The notes beneath the pieces are model-generated. The model saw only the letters and a program-made list of their open reading frames with translations. It had not been told where the DNA came from and did not search any database. DNA of 10,293 nucleotides from Prevotellaceae bacterium (GTDB lineage Bacteria > Bacteroidota > Bacteroidia > Bacteroidales > UBA932), in NCBI GenBank assembly GCA_031288885.1, contig JAITQP010000100.1:1-10293 (forward strand). Direction: 5' to 3'. A program made the translations under genes and the position numbers. This document shows, in pieces, positions 6,975-10,293 of the stretch (position 1 is its first letter; every line of letters starts with the position of its first letter).

Positions 6975-8276
6975 ATGCCTGCCGTGAAAAAAGTAAAACG
7001 AAATAGCTTTGAGGAATTGATAGACAATGTCTATCAGCTGCATTGCGTATTGCAGCAAAGCGCGCAAAAAGCGGTTAACCTCAACTTAACTATACGTAAC
7101 TGGCTGGTGGGTTGCTATATCGTAGAATTTGAGCAGAATGGCGAAGACCGCGCGGAGTACGGTATTCGTTTGCTTGAGGAAATGTCTAAGAAAATAAAAA
7201 TCAGAGAGATAAAAGGGTTAGATGCGCAGTCGTTAAGAACGTGCAGAGCATTTTACTCTGTGTATCCACAATTTGTTCAGGTAATAGCTCAAAAAATGCA
7301 GAATTTGGGCTATACCCAAATTCGCGGGACACTGTCCCGCGAATTGCAAGCAGATAATAATCAAGTAGATACAATTCGCGGGACAGTGTCCCGCGAATTT
7401 GAAACAAAAAAAGGCAAACAAACAAAGGCAATTCGCGGGACAGCGTCCCGCGAATTGCAACCAAAAGATAATCAGGCAAGTACAATTCGCGGGACAGTGT
7501 CCCGCGAATTTGAAATTCAGCGAGCGTTCTCCATCAAGCCACCGGAAGCATACCCAATTCCGTCCGAAATGCTGCTGTCGCGGTTGAGCTTTTCCCATTT
7601 TTTGGCAATTATAAGAAAGAGCGACCCGCTGGAGCGGCTTTTTTACGAAGTTGAAGCGATAAAGAACAATTGGAGCGTGCGCGAGTTGGAGCGGGCGATA
7701 GATACCGCTTTATACGTGCGGACGGGGCTTTCCACCAACAAAGAGGCGGTTATCGCCAAGTTCAAAAACAAAAAACCGGCTCAAAATGTGGATATAATTC
7801 GCGACCCGTACTTCTTGGAATTTCTCGGATTAGAAGAGCGTTCGGAGTACAACGAGTCAGATTTGGAGCAACAAATCCTAACCCATTTGCAAAAATTTCT
7901 TGTTGAATTGGGAACAGGATTTTGTTTTGAGGCTCGCCAAAAGCGTATCACGTTTGACAACAAGCACTACCGAATTGATTTGGTATTTTACCATAAGGTG
8001 CTAAAATGCAATGTTTTGATTGATTTAAAATTGCGAGAATACCACTATTCGGACGCCGGACAGATGAATTTATACCTGAATTACTATAAAGAAAACGAAA
8101 TGAGCAGCGAAGATAATCCGCCCATTGGAATTATCCTTTGCTCCGATAAAAATGATACGTTGGTAAAATATTCAGCAGCCGGAATGGATGATCATCTGTT
8201 TGTTTCCAAGTATCTTGTAAAGCTTCCTGCAAAGAAAGTGCTGGAGGAATTCATAAAGAGAGAGCTTGAGAAATAG
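6975..8276 (+). CDS. DUF1016/YhcG family PDDEXK nuclease with in-frame palindromic repeat insert
   Basis: A 433-residue protein with the two-domain layout of the YhcG family. The DUF1016 N-terminal domain (about 10-110) shows RNWLVGCYIVEFEQNG, AEYGIRLLEEMS and LRTCRAFYSVYPQ. The C-terminal nuclease domain (about 195-433) shows LSFSHFLAI, DPYFLEFLGL, FCFEARQKRI and a PDDEXK-type core: Asp335 in RIDLVFYH, Asp350-Leu-Lys352 in LIDLKL, and Gln363 in GQMNLYL. It is a predicted DNA nuclease of unproven role, often found in accessory DNA. Between the domains, residues 116-181 hold four copies of IRGT(L/V/A)SRE(L/F), each encoded by a 27-bp palindrome. Without these ~65 residues the protein would be about 368 long, normal for the family. 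GC content is clearly lower than in ribH and yebC (one 60-base stretch near 7861 is about 35%, against about 67% in one ribH stretch), suggesting acquisition. Confidence 0.9.
   Translation: MPAVKKVKRNSFEELIDNVYQLHCVLQQSAQKAVNLNLTIRNWLVGCYIVEFEQNGEDRAEYGIRLLEEMSKKIKIREIKGLDAQSLRTCRAFYSVYPQFVQVIAQKMQNLGYTQIRGTLSRELQADNNQVDTIRGTVSREFETKKGKQTKAIRGTASRELQPKDNQASTIRGTVSREFEIQRAFSIKPPEAYPIPSEMLLSRLSFSHFLAIIRKSDPLERLFYEVEAIKNNWSVRELERAIDTALYVRTGLSTNKEAVIAKFKNKKPAQNVDIIRDPYFLEFLGLEERSEYNESDLEQQILTHLQKFLVELGTGFCFEARQKRITFDNKHYRIDLVFYHKVLKCNVLIDLKLREYHYSDAGQMNLYLNYYKENEMSSEDNPPIGIILCSDKNDTLVKYSAAGMDDHLFVSKYLVKLPAKKVLEEFIKRELEK
7301..7323. repeat. Inverted repeat overlapping palindrome copy 1
   Basis: GAATTTGGG (7301-7309) and CCCAAATTC (7315-7323) form a perfect 9-base inverted repeat around CTATA. 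The right arm shares the AATTC that begins palindrome copy 1, so in RNA the two hairpins would exclude each other. Confidence 0.75.
7319..7345. repeat. Palindromic repeat copy 1
   Basis: Arm AATTCGCGGGACA and its exact reverse complement flank a single central C. It encodes IRGTLSRE in frame at residues 116-123 of the nuclease. Because the palindrome is in register with the codons, the opposite strand encodes nearly the same peptide. Confidence 0.95.
7373..7399. repeat. Palindromic repeat copy 2
   Basis: Same 13-base arms around a central G, perfectly palindromic, 54 bases after copy 1. It encodes IRGTVSREF. The spacer after it (7400-7429, 30 bases) is A-rich and unlike the spacer after copy 1. 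Confidence 0.95.
7430..7456. repeat. Palindromic repeat copy 3
   Basis: Same element with one mismatch in the right arm (GCG for GTG at the centre), 57 bases after copy 2. It encodes IRGTASREL. The following 27-base spacer resembles the spacer after copy 1, so copies 1-2 and 3-4 look like two versions of a 111-base unit. Confidence 0.95.
7484..7510. repeat. Palindromic repeat copy 4
   Basis: Identical to copy 2 over all 27 bases, 54 bases after copy 3. It encodes IRGTVSREF at residues 171-179. It ends in an overlapping 13-base palindrome, GAATTTGAAATTC (7506-7518). Confidence 0.95.
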
Positions 8277-8320
8277 CGTAAAACATGACTTATAGCAATA
8301 AACCATAACAGCAATAAAAA

Positions 8321-9052
8321 ATGGGACGTGCATTTGAATACCGAAAAGCAAGAAAGATGAAGCGTTGGGGCAATATGTCCCGCACTTTCACCCGTTTGGG
8401 TAAGGAAATCACCATTGCCGCCAAGAGCGGCGGTACGGATCCGGACAACAACCCCCGCCTGCGCGCGCTGATACAAAACGCCCGCGCGGAAAATATGCCC
8501 AAGGACAACGTTGACCGCGCCATTAAGCGCGCCGTGGAGAAAGATCAGGGCGAGTACAAGGAGCTGACCTACGAGGGCTACGCGCCCTACGGAATTGCCG
8601 TAATGGTAGACACCGCAACCGACAACCCTACGCGAACGGTAGCCAACATTCGCAGCTACTTTAGCAAGCTGGGCGGCTCGCTCGGCACCTCCGGCAGCGT
8701 GGACTTTATGTTTGACCGCAAAGGCGTGTTTCGCATCAAGCCAAAGGAGGGCGTGGATTTGGAGGAGCTGGAGCTGGAGCTGATTGACTACGGCGTGGAC
8801 GAGCTGTTTGCCGACGAAAGCGAGTGGATCATTTACGGCAGCTACGAGGGCTACGGCGGCGTGCAAAAATACCTCGAAAGCAACGGCTTTGAAATTATCA
8901 GCAGCGGCTTTGAGCGCATACCCGCCGACACCAAGGAGGTCACCGCGGAGCAGCAGGCGGTGCTGGAAAAGCTGATTGAGAGGCTTGAGGACGACGACGA
9001 CGTGCAGGCCGTGTGGCACAACATGAAGGAAAACGAGGAAAGCGCGCAGTGA
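8321..9052 (+). CDS. yebC: YebC/PmpR/TACO1 family protein
   Basis: A 243-residue member of the YebC family, complete and of normal length. The N-terminal helical domain carries MGRAFEYRKARKMKRWGNMS and GGTDPDNNPRLRALIQNARAENMP (about 38-60), followed by YEGYAPYGIAVMVD (about 84-97), the NPTRTVANIR segment, FSKLGGSLGTSGSVDFMF (114-131) and an acidic C-terminus ending in DDDDVQAVWHN. Older annotations call the family a transcriptional regulator, as for PmpR of Pseudomonas. The mitochondrial relative TACO1 promotes translation, and recent work links bacterial members to relief of ribosome stalling, so I would treat it as cytosolic and ribosome-associated. The start follows an A-rich leader 44 bases after the DUF1016 stop. 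No separate promoter is obvious. Confidence 0.95.
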   Translation: MGRAFEYRKARKMKRWGNMSRTFTRLGKEITIAAKSGGTDPDNNPRLRALIQNARAENMPKDNVDRAIKRAVEKDQGEYKELTYEGYAPYGIAVMVDTATDNPTRTVANIRSYFSKLGGSLGTSGSVDFMFDRKGVFRIKPKEGVDLEELELELIDYGVDELFADESEWIIYGSYEGYGGVQKYLESNGFEIISSGFERIPADTKEVTAEQQAVLEKLIERLEDDDDVQAVWHNMKENEESAQ

Positions 9053-9076
9053 TGGGGGAGGGGAGAGCCGCAGGTA

Positions 9077-9128
9077 ACAGTTTTTCGCTTATAGCAAGTT
9101 TTCAACTTAACATTGTAAGCAAAACTGT
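9077..9128. repeat. Imperfect stem-loop downstream of yebC
   Basis: ACAGTTTT (9077-9084) pairs with AAAACTGT (9121-9128). After a two-base bulge GCTTA (9087-9091) pairs with TAAGC (9116-9120), and AAGTT (9096-9100) pairs with AACTT (9104-9108) inside. It could act as a terminator or 3'-end structure for yebC, although no long T-tract follows. Confidence 0.45.
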
Positions 9129-9150
9129 GGTTTTGAAGTAATTTGAAAAT

Positions 9151-9198
9151 GTTTTCCGAAAAAAGACGCAGCTTTAACAATAAAATTATTCGGAAAAC
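9151..9198. repeat. Inverted repeat in the yebC downstream region
   Basis: GTTTTCCGAA (9151-9160) and TTCGGAAAAC (9189-9198) are perfect 10-base inverted repeats 28 bases apart, with no T-tract after them. They lie upstream of a possible -7 box, TATATTTG (9222-9229). An operator or a relic element is possible. Confidence 0.45.
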
Positions 9199-9271
9199 GA
9201 ACCAAAAAGAAAAAAAGTGACTATATTTGCAAAAACTTATAACAAAGGTACGACGGTAATCGTATAAAAAT

Positions 9272-9317
9272 ACCACAAACATGGTATTGTTTTTGGTGTA
9301 GCAACCCGCTACCTTTG
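9272..9317 (+). promoter_or_regulatory. Promoter and overlapping dyad before the truncated gene
   Basis: TTG at 9287-9289 and TACCTTTG at 9310-9317, 20 bases apart, repeat the spacing of the promoter at 5585. The -33 region lies inside an imperfect dyad: ACCACAAACA (9272-9281) against TGTTTTTGGT (9288-9297), one mismatch. A second short dyad, TACGA/TCGTA, lies at 9249-9264. The dyads could be operators, but this is inference. The leader to the ATG at 9346 is A/T-rich. Confidence 0.55.
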
Positions 9318-9345
9318 CGCCTAAAATAGCAAACAATTATTTTTA

Positions 9346-9513
<168 letters not shown>

Positions 9514-9914
9514 CGGATCCTACCGATGGAGATTCTTCATCTCCAGTGCTCACGTTGTTATTATCCGTCGGATATCCCGCAAACAAACTCTTGTCAACTG
9601 TCAACTAAATTATAGCACCATCTCTTCACAGCCTCCCATGCTGAGCTCGACACAAATGTCAAGGATCAACCGAACTCTCTCGCTCCTCAACCAATACTCC
9701 ACTTCAATCACCTGAACTGCTCTCAGCCGGCCTGGGGTCCTCGGGTAGGACCCAACAGAAAACACCACCTCAAACCATGTCTCTATTGTTGTTATTGGCG
9801 GTTGCCTAGCGATAGCTCAGATAACGTTGACTTGTTTATCGGCAGTTAATATCAACGCATGTTCCTTCTCGCGATCGTTGCATAGAGTCAGTACTACATG
9901 CTACAATAGGCTGC

Positions 9915-9932
9915 ACCTTTACCTTTACCTTT
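9915..9932. repeat. (ACCTTT)3 simple repeat
   Basis: Three exact hexamer copies in the presumed host segment, further support for a eukaryotic origin. Confidence 0.85.
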
Positions 9933-10252
9933 AAACCATTATTTCGTTTACACATTCTGTGGTTCCGGCTTCACATTCTGGCTCCCATGAAATGGGAGGC
10001 AACAGTACGTCCTTAACAGCAGTCTCATTCTGTTCTGTCACAATTCTTAAATCAATTGTTCTACAACAATTGTTCCAAGAGTTTTATGGAATTTGCCGGA
10101 AATTTATGCTTCTCCGAATGTAACATAATGCGCGCCATTATTCTTTGAATTTGCGATCTTTTTCTGAAACAGCTGAAGCACTAGATTTATGTCGATTTAA
10201 ATATTATGATCGAGAATAAAAGACTACCGAAGCAAGACCACTTACATTGTAA

Positions 10253-10268
10253 TTACTTACTTACTTAC
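10253..10268. repeat. (TTAC)4 simple repeat
   Basis: Four exact tetranucleotide copies near the right edge of the window, in the presumed host segment. Confidence 0.9.
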
Positions 10269-10293
10269 GGAGCTGAGCCCTTCTTGAGGAGCC

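Noticed and set aside
7319..7510. CRISPR-like array (27-bp repeats, spacers of 27, 30 and 27 bases)
   Set aside because: The repeats are full palindromes, all spacings keep the reading frame, spacers 1 and 3 are related, and the array lies inside a coding gene with no cas genes nearby.
7201..7598. Minus-strand frames with repeated IRGT-SRE or AGHCPAN peptides
   Set aside because: They arise because the palindromes read similarly on both strands; the plus-strand nuclease is clearly the real gene.

Overview
The bulk of the window (about 1-9420) is DNA from a member of the Bacteroidota, probably a gut symbiont or gut inhabitant. Leaders are A/T-rich and lack Shine-Dalgarno sequences. Promoters carry the Bacteroidota -7 box TAnnTTTG. 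The proteins are Bacteroidota-like versions of cellobiose 2-epimerase, GH3 glycosidase, ArgRS, lumazine synthase and YebC, and the TPR gene-ribH order fits that phylum. The last ~825 bases look different: a 48-base (AC)n microsatellite followed by lower-GC, non-coding DNA with further simple repeats. They resemble eukaryotic, probably arthropod host, DNA. The window is therefore most likely a chimeric metagenomic contig.

Layout. 26-3505 (+): a long frame joining a cytosolic-type cellobiose/mannobiose 2-epimerase to a lipoprotein GH3 beta-glycosidase. Removing one A from the A5 run at the junction would restore two genes with an ATGA stop/start overlap. 3524-3560: strong bidirectional terminator between convergent genes. 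5373-3601 (-): argS. 5374-5661: divergent promoter region whose two promoters share 17 of 18 bases. 5662-6354 (+): membrane-anchored TPR protein (YfgM-like), then a terminator. 6467-6955 (+): ribH. 6975-8276 (+): a low-GC DUF1016/YhcG PDDEXK nuclease with four near-perfect 27-bp palindromes in frame inside the linker between its two domains. 8321-9052 (+): YebC/TACO1 family. 9053-9345: an intergenic stretch with inverted repeats and a good promoter at its end. 9346-9513: the 5' end of an unidentified gene running into the microsatellite. 9468-10293: presumed host DNA.

Functionally, the epimerase and GH3 are a small beta-glucan/beta-mannan disaccharide module. argS, the TPR gene, ribH and yebC are housekeeping genes. 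The DUF1016 gene looks like an acquired insertion between ribH and yebC, and its palindrome array is the most unusual feature here. The chimeric right end and the possible frameshift mean the sequence should be read as draft assembly.
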